NCBI GenBank assembly: GCA_947450475.1
Contig: CANFVK010000001.1
Location: 186,001-250,000 of the forward strand
DNA length: 64,000 nucleotides
Origin: Bacteriovoracaceae bacterium
Lineage (GTDB): Bacteria; Bdellovibrionota; Bacteriovoracia; Bacteriovoracales; Bacteriovoracaceae
Direction of reading: 5' to 3'
Each line of letters opens with the position of its first letter. Within the stretch, counting starts at the first letter, position 1. A model generated the notes under the pieces. It worked only from the letters and a program-made list of their open reading frames with translations, did not search any database and was not told the DNA's origin. Below are positions 16,271 to 25,596 of the stretch, piece after piece. The position numbers were made by a program, and so were the translations under genes.

Positions 16271-18493
16271 ATGGAGTCACTAAAAGTCATTAACAATCAG
16301 TTTAGTGAATTGGAGTCAAATCCAATTTATCAAGCGCTAAGCCTGTCACAGTTGATGATAGAGCTACAAATGGATGAAACCATTTTAACCGTAAATGAAA
16401 ATTTCTTGAAAACCTTTGGGTATTCACTTGAGGAAGTTGTTGGAAAAAAATTAAGCGAATTCTTCGATGAATCTTTTTTTAGCATTAATGACTACGAAGA
16501 AATTTGGAAGAAGTTGAAAAAAGGAGATTTTTCTTCTGGCGAATATAAGATGCAAAGTAAATCAGGTAGAGATGTTTGGTTAAGTGCAACGATAAATCCA
16601 ATTATAAATGAAAATATTAAGCCTTATAAGATTATCTTCTACGGAACTGACATTACTAACTTAAAAGCTGAATTACTTGTTCGATCAGCGATAATGGATG
16701 TGACCAGTATTGTTTCGGAGTCAGACTTAAAAGGAAATATCTTAAGCATAAATCAAAAATTTATTGATGTGTCTCAATACAGTCGAGAAGAGCTCTTAGG
16801 GCAACCTCATAATACAACAAGACATCCCGATATGGCTAAAGAGGTTTTTAAAGAACTTTGGGGCACTATTGGGAAAGGAAATATTTTTAGAGGTGTCGTC
16901 AAAAATAGAAAAAAAGACGGGACTCCTTATTACGTTGATGCCGTCATTGCGCCTATTCTAGGATCAAATGGGAAACCTCGAAAGTATCTTGGTGTTCGCT
17001 ACGATATTACAGAAGCAGAAAACGAGCGACAATATTCAAAAGGAATCATCGCTGCGATAGATTCTTCGTTTGCCTTTATAGAATTTGACATCAATGGATC
17101 AATTCTCGGAGCCAATCAAAATTTTCTTATTACTATGGGATATAAGAAAGAGGAAATTGTTGGCAAACACCATCGAATGTTTGTAGAGCCACTTCTTGCA
17201 AATTCGAATAGCTATTCACAATTTTGGACTGAACTCAAAGAAGGAAAAAGTCAGAAAGACGTATTTAAAAGAATAAACAAAGAGGGGAAAGAGGTTTGGC
17301 TGCAAGCTGTATACGCTCCAGTGTTTGATGAGATGGGAAGAGTTACCAAGGTTGTCAAAATTGCTACGAATATAACGGGCGAAAAATTAAAATCAGATGC
17401 AATAAGCAAGTCTCAAGCAGTAATAGATTTTAATCTTGATGGGACTATTGTTTTTGCCAATGACAACTTCTTAAATACAGTTGGTTATACATTAGATGAA
17501 ATCAAAGGAAAGCATCATCGTATATTTTGTGAAGATAGCTACACGAACTCAAGTGCCTATAAAGAATTCTGGAATAAACTTGGGCGAGGTGATGCAGAGT
17601 CTGGAAGATTTAAAAGAATTGGTAAAGGTGGCAAAGTTATTTGGCTTCAGGCAACTTATAACCCAAGCTTTGATCAATTTGGAAAACCTTGTGGAGTTAC
17701 TAAATTTGGTGGAGATATATCCATTCAAGTTGAAGTAGAGGAAACAGTTACAAAATTGGCGACAGACTTTTCACTTAGCACAAGAGAAATTTCTGAAAAA
17801 GCTGTAGCTGTAGCTAGAGGGGCCCAATCTCTAGGAGCAACTACTGAAGAGATGAATGCTTCGATAGAAGAGCTAACTGCATCTATCAACTCAATTGCTC
17901 AAAATTCTAAGAACACAGATATTGTTGCCAAAACCACACACCATGAAGCCGAAGTTGGTGCTAAAGCAATTACTAAAGCGATAGAGGCAATGGAACTTAT
18001 TAGTAAGTCTTCTGAAGATATTAGTGAGATCGTCAAAGTCATAAGCGAAATTGCAAGTCAAACCAACTTACTTGCTTTTAATGCGGCTATAGAGGCTGCC
18101 AGAGCAGGAGAGCATGGTTTGGGGTTTTCAGTTGTTGCAGATGAAGTTCGCAAATTAGCAGAAAGATCATCTTTAGCCACTAAAGAAATATCGAAGCTTA
18201 TTAATGAATCAGTAAAAAGAGTTGCTCAAGGAAGTGAAATATCCAAGCAAGCAGGAGAAGCTTTTGAAAAAATAGTCTCAGGAGTAGTCAAAACCACACA
18301 AGCGATTTCTGAAGTCTCCTGTGCTGCAGAAGAGCAACTGGTTGCGGCTAAAGAAATCAGTTCTGCTATTCAGCAGGTTGCAGAGGAAACCGAAAATTCA
18401 GTTGCCGCTTCAGAGTCCATAGCCAATGGCACGAAAGAGCTTACCAGTGGGGCTGAACAATTAAAATTAACTGTCGCTAAATTCAAGGCATAA
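16271..18493 (+). CDS. Soluble chemotaxis receptor with four PAS domains
   Basis: A 740-residue methyl-accepting chemotaxis protein without membrane helices, so it senses a cytoplasmic signal. Four PAS/PAC units lie in tandem at about residues 20-130, 140-255, 265-375 and 385-490. The second has the Aer-like sequence [11 protein letters not shown] and VKNRKKDG, suggesting a flavin and redox or oxygen sensing. The C-terminal 240 residues are the signalling helix hairpin, with the hallmark [20 protein letters not shown] near residues 597-616. No CheR-docking pentapeptide is seen at the end. GGAG precedes the ATG, and the gene heads the operon with cheR, cheD and a triple cheW, 2 bases before cheR. 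Confidence 0.93.
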   Translation: MESLKVINNQFSELESNPIYQALSLSQLMIELQMDETILTVNENFLKTFGYSLEEVVGKKLSEFFDESFFSINDYEEIWKKLKKGDFSSGEYKMQSKSGRDVWLSATINPIINENIKPYKIIFYGTDITNLKAELLVRSAIMDVTSIVSESDLKGNILSINQKFIDVSQYSREELLGQPHNTTRHPDMAKEVFKELWGTIGKGNIFRGVVKNRKKDGTPYYVDAVIAPILGSNGKPRKYLGVRYDITEAENERQYSKGIIAAIDSSFAFIEFDINGSILGANQNFLITMGYKKEEIVGKHHRMFVEPLLANSNSYSQFWTELKEGKSQKDVFKRINKEGKEVWLQAVYAPVFDEMGRVTKVVKIATNITGEKLKSDAISKSQAVIDFNLDGTIVFANDNFLNTVGYTLDEIKGKHHRIFCEDSYTNSSAYKEFWNKLGRGDAESGRFKRIGKGGKVIWLQATYNPSFDQFGKPCGVTKFGGDISIQVEVEETVTKLATDFSLSTREISEKAVAVARGAQSLGATTEEMNASIEELTASINSIAQNSKNTDIVAKTTHHEAEVGAKAITKAIEAMELISKSSEDISEIVKVISEIASQTNLLAFNAAIEAARAGEHGLGFSVVADEVRKLAERSSLATKEISKLINESVKRVAQGSEISKQAGEAFEKIVSGVVKTTQAISEVSCAAEEQLVAAKEISSAIQQVAEETENSVAASESIANGTKELTSGAEQLKLTVAKFKA

Positions 18494-18495
18494 AA

Positions 18496-19335
18496 ATGAA
18501 TAAAATGGAACAAGAAGAATTAGATAGCAATTCATTGGATAAATTCCTATCTTTAGTTCATAAGCACACTGGCATATCGATGGGGCAAAATAAAAAAACT
18601 TTGATTCAGGGTAGATTATCACCACGGATAAGAAAGTTGGGATTGGGAAGCTATAATAAGTATATTGATTATATGAATTCTAATAAAGATGAAGTTCAAG
18701 AATTTATCAATTTGGTTACAACCAACGAAACCTCTTTTTTTAGAACCCCAAGGGTATGGGATTTTTTTATAAAAGACTTTCTACCAAACTGGAGCAAGGC
18801 AAACCCAAAAAAACCTCTAAAAATTTGGTCGGGGGCTTCTTCTTCTGGCGAAGAAGTTTATACTATAGCTATTTGTTGTGAAGAGCACAGATTAAAAAAT
18901 CCAGGTTTTACCTATCAAATCATTGGATCAGATATCTCTTCTGAAGTTTTAGCACTTGCCGAAAAAGCTGAATACTCAGGTAGATCAATTGAAGCTTTTA
19001 AAACATCAAATCGAGTCTTGTTTGATAAATACATGATTGCGTCAGGAGATTACTTTAAAGTTCATCCGGACATCCGCGCTAAAATAAAATTAAATAATCA
19101 TAATCTGTTTAATCCACCCAAAGATCGAAATTTTTTTGACATTGTTTTTTTGAGAAATGTTCTCATATATTTTGAGCCTAGTGATATCGAAAAAGTTTTG
19201 GCCAATATCAGTAAAGGGCTTGTCATGAATGGTGTATTAATCATCGGGGAATCAGAGTCGTTGAGTAGTTTGAAGACTTCGTTTAAATATAAACTACCAT
19301 TAGTATATGAAAAAAATGAGGATCAAATTGGATAA
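18496..19335 (+). CDS. cheR: Chemotaxis protein methyltransferase CheR
   Basis: A 279-residue enzyme that methylates glutamates on chemotaxis receptors using S-adenosylmethionine. The N-terminal helical domain has TTNETSFFR; the catalytic Rossmann domain has WSGASSSGEEVYT (the SAM site, with Ala-Ser in place of the usual Gly-Cys), IIGSDIS and FLRNVLIYF. The likely substrate is the receptor encoded just upstream. The end overlaps cheD by 29 bases. There is no TPR or PAS extension and no pentapeptide-binding clue in the partner receptor. Confidence 0.94.
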   Translation: MNKMEQEELDSNSLDKFLSLVHKHTGISMGQNKKTLIQGRLSPRIRKLGLGSYNKYIDYMNSNKDEVQEFINLVTTNETSFFRTPRVWDFFIKDFLPNWSKANPKKPLKIWSGASSSGEEVYTIAICCEEHRLKNPGFTYQIIGSDISSEVLALAEKAEYSGRSIEAFKTSNRVLFDKYMIASGDYFKVHPDIRAKIKLNNHNLFNPPKDRNFFDIVFLRNVLIYFEPSDIEKVLANISKGLVMNGVLIIGESESLSSLKTSFKYKLPLVYEKNEDQIG

Positions 19336-19804
19336 AGTGAATGAAATTCATGTGAAAATTGGGGAAGTCAAGGTCGGTCACAGTGGAGATATTCTAAAAG
19401 CTACGCTTGGATCATGTGTCGGCATTGCCTTTATATGGAAAAAAAAAGGAATTTTTGGTCTTGCTCATTGTTTGTTGCCTGAAGCATATGCGCCCTCTTT
19501 CGATATAAGCGCTAAATTTGTTAGTCAAGCTGTTCCTTCGCTGATGGTTCTATTAAAGATTACAAATAAGGACATCAAGGAAATTGAAGTCTTTTATGCC
19601 GGTGGTGGAAATATGATGTCTCAACTTGCCAGAAAGAACGTTGATCATGTTGGGTTACTAAATATTGCTGCTGTAAAAAAATATCTTAGTGAACAGGGAT
19701 TTAGATACAAGGAACTAGATGTGGGTGGTGAAGTCGGACGGCAAATCTTGGTTGATTGCAATTCTGGCGAAGTGACAGTACATCGTTTTCAAAAATCTGC
19801 TTAA
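19307..19804 (+). CDS. cheD: Chemoreceptor glutamine deamidase CheD
   Basis: A 165-residue enzyme that deamidates specific glutamines of chemoreceptors, preparing them for methylation, and in some species binds CheC. Catalytic Cys37 lies in LGSCVG and His54 in GLAHCLLP, with the GGGN motif (YAGGGNMM) following. The gene starts inside the end of cheR; ATG 19316 is an alternative. With cheR and the receptor it forms a modification set. No cheB is present in the window, so demethylation must be encoded elsewhere or be absent. Confidence 0.93.
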   Translation: MKKMRIKLDKVNEIHVKIGEVKVGHSGDILKATLGSCVGIAFIWKKKGIFGLAHCLLPEAYAPSFDISAKFVSQAVPSLMVLLKITNKDIKEIEVFYAGGGNMMSQLARKNVDHVGLLNIAAVKKYLSEQGFRYKELDVGGEVGRQILVDCNSGEVTVHRFQKSA

Positions 19805-19824
19805 GAAAAAGTGGTGGAATTAAA

Positions 19825-21342
19825 ATGAACAATGAAGCTAAAACTGAAAAACATGTTAAATCTAAAGACGAGATCTTTGGATCATTTTACATTAACTCGA
19901 TGGAAGTGGCGATTAATGTAAAGTCGATTCATGAAGTCGTCAATTTTCCTGAAAATATTATAGCAATGCCACTAGCGCCAGCATTTCTTCTTGGAGTATT
20001 TAACCTGCGGGGATTAATTATACCAATTATAAATTTAAAATCACTGTTGCATTTTGAAAATGATGAAGTTTCAGCAATCCAAAAAATAGCCATTGTCGAT
20101 TATGAGGGTGCCAAAGTAGGGCTGGTATTCGATTCAACTAGTGAGATCATAAGAGTTACTCAACAAATGCTTTGTGGTTTTAACTATACCAATGAAAATT
20201 CTCATAAAGTAATTTCAGGGGCTATCAAACTGGATGCTGGAAAAAGAATTCTTCAAATTATTGATCCATTTGCCTTGGTTTCAATAGAAAATATTCCTCA
20301 AATTCTAGAGCAACAGCTTAAAAATGATAAAAAAACTGCAAGTTTGAATAATAAACATGAAAGTCGCAATAAATGCATTTCATTTTCAGTTAATGAGTTA
20401 AAAATGGGATTTGAAATTTCAGGAATTCATGAAATTATAAAAGTTCCGGAAATTCAAGAATCTGCTTTTAAAAGTGATCTTTGCATGGGGATCGTCAATC
20501 TCAGAGGCCAAACGGTTCCAGTTTTGGATTTGGCTTTCCTGTTGGGTGCCAGAAAAAACAATGAAAAAATAATCGAAGAAACTAGAATTATAATTTTAAA
20601 AATTGATAATGAGTTATTTGGATTACAAGTAGATGCGGTGGAAAATATAAGTACCTACACTCAAGATCAAATCATGCCTATCCCTCTCTTGAATAAGAAA
20701 AGATCAAGTATGTTTTTAGGTTGCATTTCCTTTGGTGACCAAGGGGATATAATACTTTTAAATTATCAAGAAGTTTTAAGCAACAATGAAATTATAGAAA
20801 TAACACAGGGGCATAGTAAAATTTATAGCACTAACGTTGAATCCAAAGAACTTACTGCTCGAAAAAATATTTCCCGGCAGTCATATATATCATTTAAACT
20901 TGATCATTTGTTTGGAGTCTCAATAAAAGATATTCGAGAAATTATAAATTATTCAGCAGATATTATTTCAGCTCCAGGTATGCCATCTTTCGTGAAGGGA
21001 ATATTAAATCTTAGAGGAATACTGATTACGATTATCGATACTCGTCAATTATATTTGATGGGAGAAGCGACCATTAGACCAGAGTCTTCAAAGATTTTAA
21101 TTTTTGATCTTGATCAAGAGCGTTTTGGTTTAATCGTGGATTCAGTTGAAAGTATCTTGACTGTCGATGACTTAAGCAAAATGAAAGTGCCAAGCTTAAT
21201 GGTTCAAAAAGTTCAGGACCAATTTGAAAAAGATATTAAAGAAATTATAACAATCAAACAGGAAGAGAATAAAGAAGGTGTGTTAATAATTCTTAATATG
21301 GAACCAGTGACGACGAGGATAAAACATTCCATTTCAGCTTAA
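19825..21342 (+). CDS. Triple CheW-domain chemotaxis adaptor
   Basis: A 505-residue protein of three tandem CheW domains, roughly residues 15-165, 170-325 and 345-500. Each has the typical IHEI/IREI helix and the G-x-x-N-L-R-G loop (FNLRG, VNLRG, LNLRG). CheW links receptors to the kinase CheA. A chain with three copies can bridge several receptors or kinases in an array. The frame extends upstream to 19756, but the ATG at 19825 after GGTGG removes overlap with cheD. No cheA or cheY is found nearby. Confidence 0.9.
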   Translation: MNNEAKTEKHVKSKDEIFGSFYINSMEVAINVKSIHEVVNFPENIIAMPLAPAFLLGVFNLRGLIIPIINLKSLLHFENDEVSAIQKIAIVDYEGAKVGLVFDSTSEIIRVTQQMLCGFNYTNENSHKVISGAIKLDAGKRILQIIDPFALVSIENIPQILEQQLKNDKKTASLNNKHESRNKCISFSVNELKMGFEISGIHEIIKVPEIQESAFKSDLCMGIVNLRGQTVPVLDLAFLLGARKNNEKIIEETRIIILKIDNELFGLQVDAVENISTYTQDQIMPIPLLNKKRSSMFLGCISFGDQGDIILLNYQEVLSNNEIIEITQGHSKIYSTNVESKELTARKNISRQSYISFKLDHLFGVSIKDIREIINYSADIISAPGMPSFVKGILNLRGILITIIDTRQLYLMGEATIRPESSKILIFDLDQERFGLIVDSVESILTVDDLSKMKVPSLMVQKVQDQFEKDIKEIITIKQEENKEGVLIILNMEPVTTRIKHSISA

Positions 21343-21424
21343 TCATTCAATTATCACCAGATAATTTTCTTACTAATACAGTTTAAGGTATTAAATAAAA
21401 TAAGAATATGTCGATAAGTTTGGT

Positions 21425-22906
21425 ATGAAGACAGCATTAAGTACTTTTTTATCCATTTACGCTCTATGCCTGACTCCAACGCTTGGATTTGCTATTGAAA
21501 AGCATTTTTATATGCTCGGAGGCGGTGGAGAGCCCAAAGGAGAAAAAACCATATTTGATAATGACCTTAAAAACATTGGAAGTTTTTCTAATAATTCTGA
21601 CTGGAAAACGACGGTGAGTTTTAATGGGGGGCATGGCCGTACTGAAGATATATTGGCTTCTAGATTTTCAAAGGCTATTAATGCCGGACCCTTTTTGGAA
21701 AAAAGTTATAATCAAATGATTAACGAGATGATCACTAAAATCGAATCTGGATTATTAAAAGATGGTGATCAGTTGATGTTAGTCATAAATACTCATGGAG
21801 CTAGAAATACCTCCAAGGAAAAAACTCACGCGATTGCGACTGCTAAAAGCACTGCTAACGATTTAACTAACTTATCTGGGGCAGAAACTGTAAATCTAGA
21901 CAATCTTGAAACATTGGCCAATCTCGCTGCAGCTAAGGGAGTAAAGCTCGCGATTATGGACATGAGTTGTTTTTCAGGAAATTTATTAAATATTAAAAAT
22001 GATAAGGTCTGCATGATTTCGGCAACAGGAAGTAAGCAATTTGGCTATGCTGGAACGTTTGATTTGGGTTTATTTAGTATGACTAATACTTTTAGTGGCA
22101 AGTTTTTTGATCTCATGAAACCTGGAAAAAATTTAGAGGATATCTTTTTAGCTGCTAGAGAAAAGGCTTGGACTGCTGATTACCCCATGATTTCCACTAA
22201 AAACGGAAGGTTGATTGATGATCTCCTTTATAAGATGATTACTCCTTATTTAAATTACAACGATGGGCAATTTAATAGTTTCTCAAACCAATACCCTAGC
22301 AGAAGTGAAACATTTGAAAACACAGTTTGTAGTCAAAGTAAAAATTATGATCAATTGAAATCCCTTCTGGTACAATATGAGCAAGTTGATGCCGTTACTG
22401 ATCAGTTAGCAAAACAAAACTTTAAATCACTTAGAGAATCTCTTGAGGAATATCGTCAGTATCAATTAAATTACGAAGTTTCACTCAGGGGACAATTTCA
22501 GACTGAAAAAGAAATAACCTCCTTATTGGAAAAAAAATATCCTGATCAAAAAAAAATATGGAAGGATATTGCACCATTGGATTTCTTGGATAATCAAGAT
22601 GATTCTCAGTTAAGCGTTTACAAAAAGCTTTTGAGTGAATCCAAGAGTGAGCAATCTCGCAAAATGTGGCAAAGCTCAATTGATTCAATTATATTAAAAA
22701 AAGAGATGTCTGAAAGCATCAAAGCAAGCCTTAGCGATGAATCTAGAAATAAACTTAAAGAATATGAAAAAGCATTTTCGAAATCTGACGTGACAAAAAA
22801 ACTAGCGGTAAATGTAGCAAGCCAAGCCAAGAAAGTTTATGAGTCACTTTATCGAAAGGAAATGAGTAATTCATCACCAAATCCTTGCCGAGATTTTATT
22901 CTATGA
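21425..22906 (+). CDS. Secreted caspase-like (clan CD) cysteine peptidase
   Basis: A 493-residue protein with a signal peptide (cleavage near GFAIE). Residues about 110-200 carry the two marks of caspase-fold peptidases. A hydrophobic strand ends in THG (His124 in VINTHGAR), and a second strand ends in DMSCFSG (Cys182), followed by ISATGSKQFGYAG. The C-terminal half, from about residue 300, is helical and likely coiled coil. As an exported enzyme it would cut proteins in the periplasm, on the surface or in prey or host. Substrate preference cannot be read. The stop overlaps the start of the next gene (ATGA), so the two products may act together. Confidence 0.78.
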   Translation: MKTALSTFLSIYALCLTPTLGFAIEKHFYMLGGGGEPKGEKTIFDNDLKNIGSFSNNSDWKTTVSFNGGHGRTEDILASRFSKAINAGPFLEKSYNQMINEMITKIESGLLKDGDQLMLVINTHGARNTSKEKTHAIATAKSTANDLTNLSGAETVNLDNLETLANLAAAKGVKLAIMDMSCFSGNLLNIKNDKVCMISATGSKQFGYAGTFDLGLFSMTNTFSGKFFDLMKPGKNLEDIFLAAREKAWTADYPMISTKNGRLIDDLLYKMITPYLNYNDGQFNSFSNQYPSRSETFENTVCSQSKNYDQLKSLLVQYEQVDAVTDQLAKQNFKSLRESLEEYRQYQLNYEVSLRGQFQTEKEITSLLEKKYPDQKKIWKDIAPLDFLDNQDDSQLSVYKKLLSESKSEQSRKMWQSSIDSIILKKEMSESIKASLSDESRNKLKEYEKAFSKSDVTKKLAVNVASQAKKVYESLYRKEMSNSSPNPCRDFIL

Positions 22907-23280
22907 AAAAAATATATTTTTTCATTTTCTTAATTTCTACGAATCCGTTATTGGGGCAGGAGTTTAAAGGTTGCGGCGAGTATGCCTTTAAAGGAGTGTT
23001 GATGCTGGATTCCACTGCTCCTTTACAGATGAGTTATATCGTACACCAGTCAACTAAATCTGAAATGACCTTTTTTATAATTAATCAAGAGGATATCTTG
23101 AAGTTAAATTCTTTTTTAAAAGTACCCACAGCGCTTCAGGCTAAAATTCTTAAAAAAATGGATGGAACCAAGGGAGAGATCATTGGTTTAACTAAAATTT
23201 CTAGACGATTTCCCGCGCCACTGGGTTATCCAGAGACTGAGCTTAAATTATTAAAAACTCTTGATTGCGCTAGAGAGTAG
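22903..23280 (+). CDS. Small secreted protein coupled to the caspase-like peptidase
   Basis: A 125-residue protein. The ATG at 22903 overlaps the TGA of the upstream peptidase and opens a signal peptide (MKKIYFFIFLIS, cleavage near LLGQE); an ATG at 22885 lies inside the upstream gene. The mature protein of about 105 residues has two Cys residues, at its start (GCGEY) and end (LDCARE), which may pair. Coupling to a secreted peptidase suggests an inhibitor, chaperone or substrate, but this is only inference from position. Confidence 0.65.
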   Translation: MKKIYFFIFLISTNPLLGQEFKGCGEYAFKGVLMLDSTAPLQMSYIVHQSTKSEMTFFIINQEDILKLNSFLKVPTALQAKILKKMDGTKGEIIGLTKISRRFPAPLGYPETELKLLKTLDCARE

Positions 23281-23332
23281 ATATAATGAAAGTGTAAATG
23301 AAGAGAACTAAATAATCTTGAATGAGTTGTCA

Positions 23333-24211
23333 ATGTTGCTTAAAAATCGCCAAGGGTTTTCGCTAGTAGAAATTATGATTGCTTTCGGAGTTATTGGAGC
23401 GATTACTTTAATCGTTATGAATATTGTTTCAATGACCAAAAAATCTCAGTCTAAATTTGAATTTGATACAGAAGTGACTACAACTACTAATGAAATTATA
23501 GGCATTCTCTCAGACGAAGTCAGATGTTTAAATACTTTTAAAGCTTTAGTTAAGCCTGAAAGCATTGATGGCAAATTCTTTATTAATAAGACATTTGGAA
23601 ATGCCGGAATAAGCATCACTGGTTACTCACTTAGCGGAATAGCTCCCGATGGGCTGCTCACCATTTCTTATAAAAACAAACAGTCCATTAGCAATACTGG
23701 CGATACAAAGAATAAAACCATAAATATGTATATTGAGGGTGCTCCAGGTAATATCACTAAGTGTAGGTCTCAGCAAAAATGGAGCAATGATATCTGGAAT
23801 TATGGAGAGGGGAACGATATTTTTTATAATGGCGGTATTCGATTGGGTGATGAAACTCAAGCTAATAAATGCGATGAGCCATCAGAAGGAACCATGCGTT
23901 TTAACAAATCAAAGCATGTGATGGAATATTGTTCAAATATTCAAGGAGATTTTTCGTGGACGGCAGTCATTAGTAGTTGTCGTTCACAAAATTTTAGCAA
24001 TCAGCAAACTGACACGGTTGTTACTGTCAGTGGACAATGTTCAGACGAAGAAGTATTAACCGGAGCATATGGAGGATGCGTCAGTGCTGATATTCATGAC
24101 AATCTCTATGATGTTTCGACGGATCGAGCAGGCATTATCGTAACTCAGAATTGTTCGCACGCTCTTGCTCATAAAATTACAGCAAAGTTAACAATCACAT
24201 GTTGCAAATAA
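23333..24211 (+). CDS. Prepilin-like protein, first of a tandem pair
   Basis: A 292-residue protein with a type IV prepilin N-terminus. The short leader MLLKNRQG is cut by prepilin peptidase before FSLVEIMIA (Glu at +5). The hydrophobic helix continues to about residue 32. The globular part ends with a Cys-rich region (GAYGGCVS, TITCCK). It is too large for a major pilin and fits a minor pilin or pseudopilin. The frame can start at TTG 23318; ATG 23333 gives the normal leader length. It is about half identical by eye to the next gene, which overlaps its end. Confidence 0.8.
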   Translation: MLLKNRQGFSLVEIMIAFGVIGAITLIVMNIVSMTKKSQSKFEFDTEVTTTTNEIIGILSDEVRCLNTFKALVKPESIDGKFFINKTFGNAGISITGYSLSGIAPDGLLTISYKNKQSISNTGDTKNKTINMYIEGAPGNITKCRSQQKWSNDIWNYGEGNDIFYNGGIRLGDETQANKCDEPSEGTMRFNKSKHVMEYCSNIQGDFSWTAVISSCRSQNFSNQQTDTVVTVSGQCSDEEVLTGAYGGCVSADIHDNLYDVSTDRAGIIVTQNCSHALAHKITAKLTITCCK

Positions 24212-25107
24212 AAAATAAAAATAAGTTAATCGCTGGAATTGCATTGGCCGAAGTTCTTGTTGTGCTGGGACTCGTTGGTGCGATCAGTTTTTTTGCTGTC
24301 GATTTTATTTCGGCATCTAAGAAATCTCAATCTAAAATAGAGTTTGATTCAGATGTTACTTTAATTAATAACGGCATAATTGCTGCTTTGGCAGATGAAG
24401 CTACTTGCCTTGAAGCTTTGGGGAAAACTGATGAGCCGACCCAAATTGGAAAATTTGCTATTGGTATCTCTAATGGCAATTCAGCGGTTGGGATTGCTAA
24501 ATTTCATCTAAGTGGAATTTCTCCCAACGGTCAATTGACTGTGTCTTATCAAAATAAAAAAATCATAAATGCTTCGGGAAACACTTTTGACAAAATTATA
24601 AATTTATATTTTGAAGGCGTCCCAGGTAACCTTACCAAGTGTCGGGCGCCACAACGATGGAAAAATGGAATCTGGAGCCTCGGAGATGGTAATGATATTT
24701 TCTACAAAGGTGGAATTCAAATAGGTGATGAAACTCAATCAACAAATTTATGTGATCGAGCCTCTGTCGAGGGCACCATTCGCTATAATCGTTCAAAAAG
24801 CGCTTTGGAGTATTGTGTGAATCCAGGAACAGGTTTTGACTGGCGATTAATTAAAACGCGTTGCCGTGATGTTGTTTCTCAAAATTCACAAAAGGATCAG
24901 CTGGTTGAAGCCATTGCTAAATGTTCTTCTGATGAAGAGCTGACTGGAGCCTACGGAAGCTGTTCAGCTGGAGATAGTGATAATCTTTATTTGATATCTA
25001 CGGAACCCAATTATATTCCCAATGTTGGATCGGCACTTCAGCAATGTGGTCATTTGCACCTTGAGCAATTTGCTAGTGCCAAAATAACGATTACCTGTTG
25101 TAGGTAA
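24199..25107 (+). CDS. Prepilin-like protein, second of a tandem pair
   Basis: A 302-residue paralogue of the preceding gene. The leader ends KLIAG before IALAEVLVVLG, so Glu is again at +5, followed by the helix to about residue 35 and SKKSQSKIEFDSDV. Shared blocks include PGNLTKCR, GNDIFYKGGIQIGDETQ, GAYGSC and the terminal TITCCR. The gene overlaps its neighbour by 13 bases. The pair may form part of one type IV pilus or secretion pseudopilus tip. The assembly machinery is not in this window. Confidence 0.8.
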   Translation: MLQIKNKNKLIAGIALAEVLVVLGLVGAISFFAVDFISASKKSQSKIEFDSDVTLINNGIIAALADEATCLEALGKTDEPTQIGKFAIGISNGNSAVGIAKFHLSGISPNGQLTVSYQNKKIINASGNTFDKIINLYFEGVPGNLTKCRAPQRWKNGIWSLGDGNDIFYKGGIQIGDETQSTNLCDRASVEGTIRYNRSKSALEYCVNPGTGFDWRLIKTRCRDVVSQNSQKDQLVEAIAKCSSDEELTGAYGSCSAGDSDNLYLISTEPNYIPNVGSALQQCGHLHLEQFASAKITITCCR

Positions 25108-25122
25108 CAAAAATTTAAATAT

Positions 25123-25593
25123 ATGATGAGCTATATTTGGATACTTATTTTTTTTACAGGTCTAATTCTTTTAATTTTTAAATTAAAAGAGCTATATGAT
25201 GACCAATTCAAAAAAAATACTGTTGCGGTTAAAGAAAAGTCTTCAGTCGTTCTTGAAAGTAAAGTTTTAAAAAGAGGACTTCAAATCGATAAGCTAAAAG
25301 AAGGAGTCGGACCTGGCGCAATAGCAGGAAGGCATGTTACTGTCCATTACCGGGCATTTTTAAAAGACGGCAAAGAGGTGGACTCTTCCTATGCCAAAGG
25401 TGGGCCTTTTGAGTTCACGATGGGGCGTAATCAGGTCATACCGGGCTGGGAAATGGGCATGATTGGAATGAAGGTTGGGGAAATTAGCCGCTTTGTAATC
25501 GCACCTGAGCATGCTTATGGCAGCAAGGGCAAAGGCAAAGTTCCTCCTAATGCCGAAATTATTTTCGAAGTCACTTTATTAAAAATGAAATAG
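25123..25593 (+). CDS. Membrane-anchored FKBP-type peptidyl-prolyl isomerase
   Basis: A 156-residue protein: one N-terminal hydrophobic helix (residues 4-22), a charged linker, then an FKBP domain from about residue 50. Hallmarks are VTVHYRAFLKDGKEVDSS, QVIPGWEMGMIGMKVGE, and the AYG and PPNAEIIFEVTLL end. It speeds cis-trans isomerisation of proline bonds and may act as a folding helper on the periplasmic face; orientation is inferred from the uncleaved anchor. It follows the prepilin-like pair by 15 bases and may be co-transcribed. Confidence 0.92.
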   Translation: MMSYIWILIFFTGLILLIFKLKELYDDQFKKNTVAVKEKSSVVLESKVLKRGLQIDKLKEGVGPGAIAGRHVTVHYRAFLKDGKEVDSSYAKGGPFEFTMGRNQVIPGWEMGMIGMKVGEISRFVIAPEHAYGSKGKGKVPPNAEIIFEVTLLKMK

Positions 25594-25596
25594 TAT

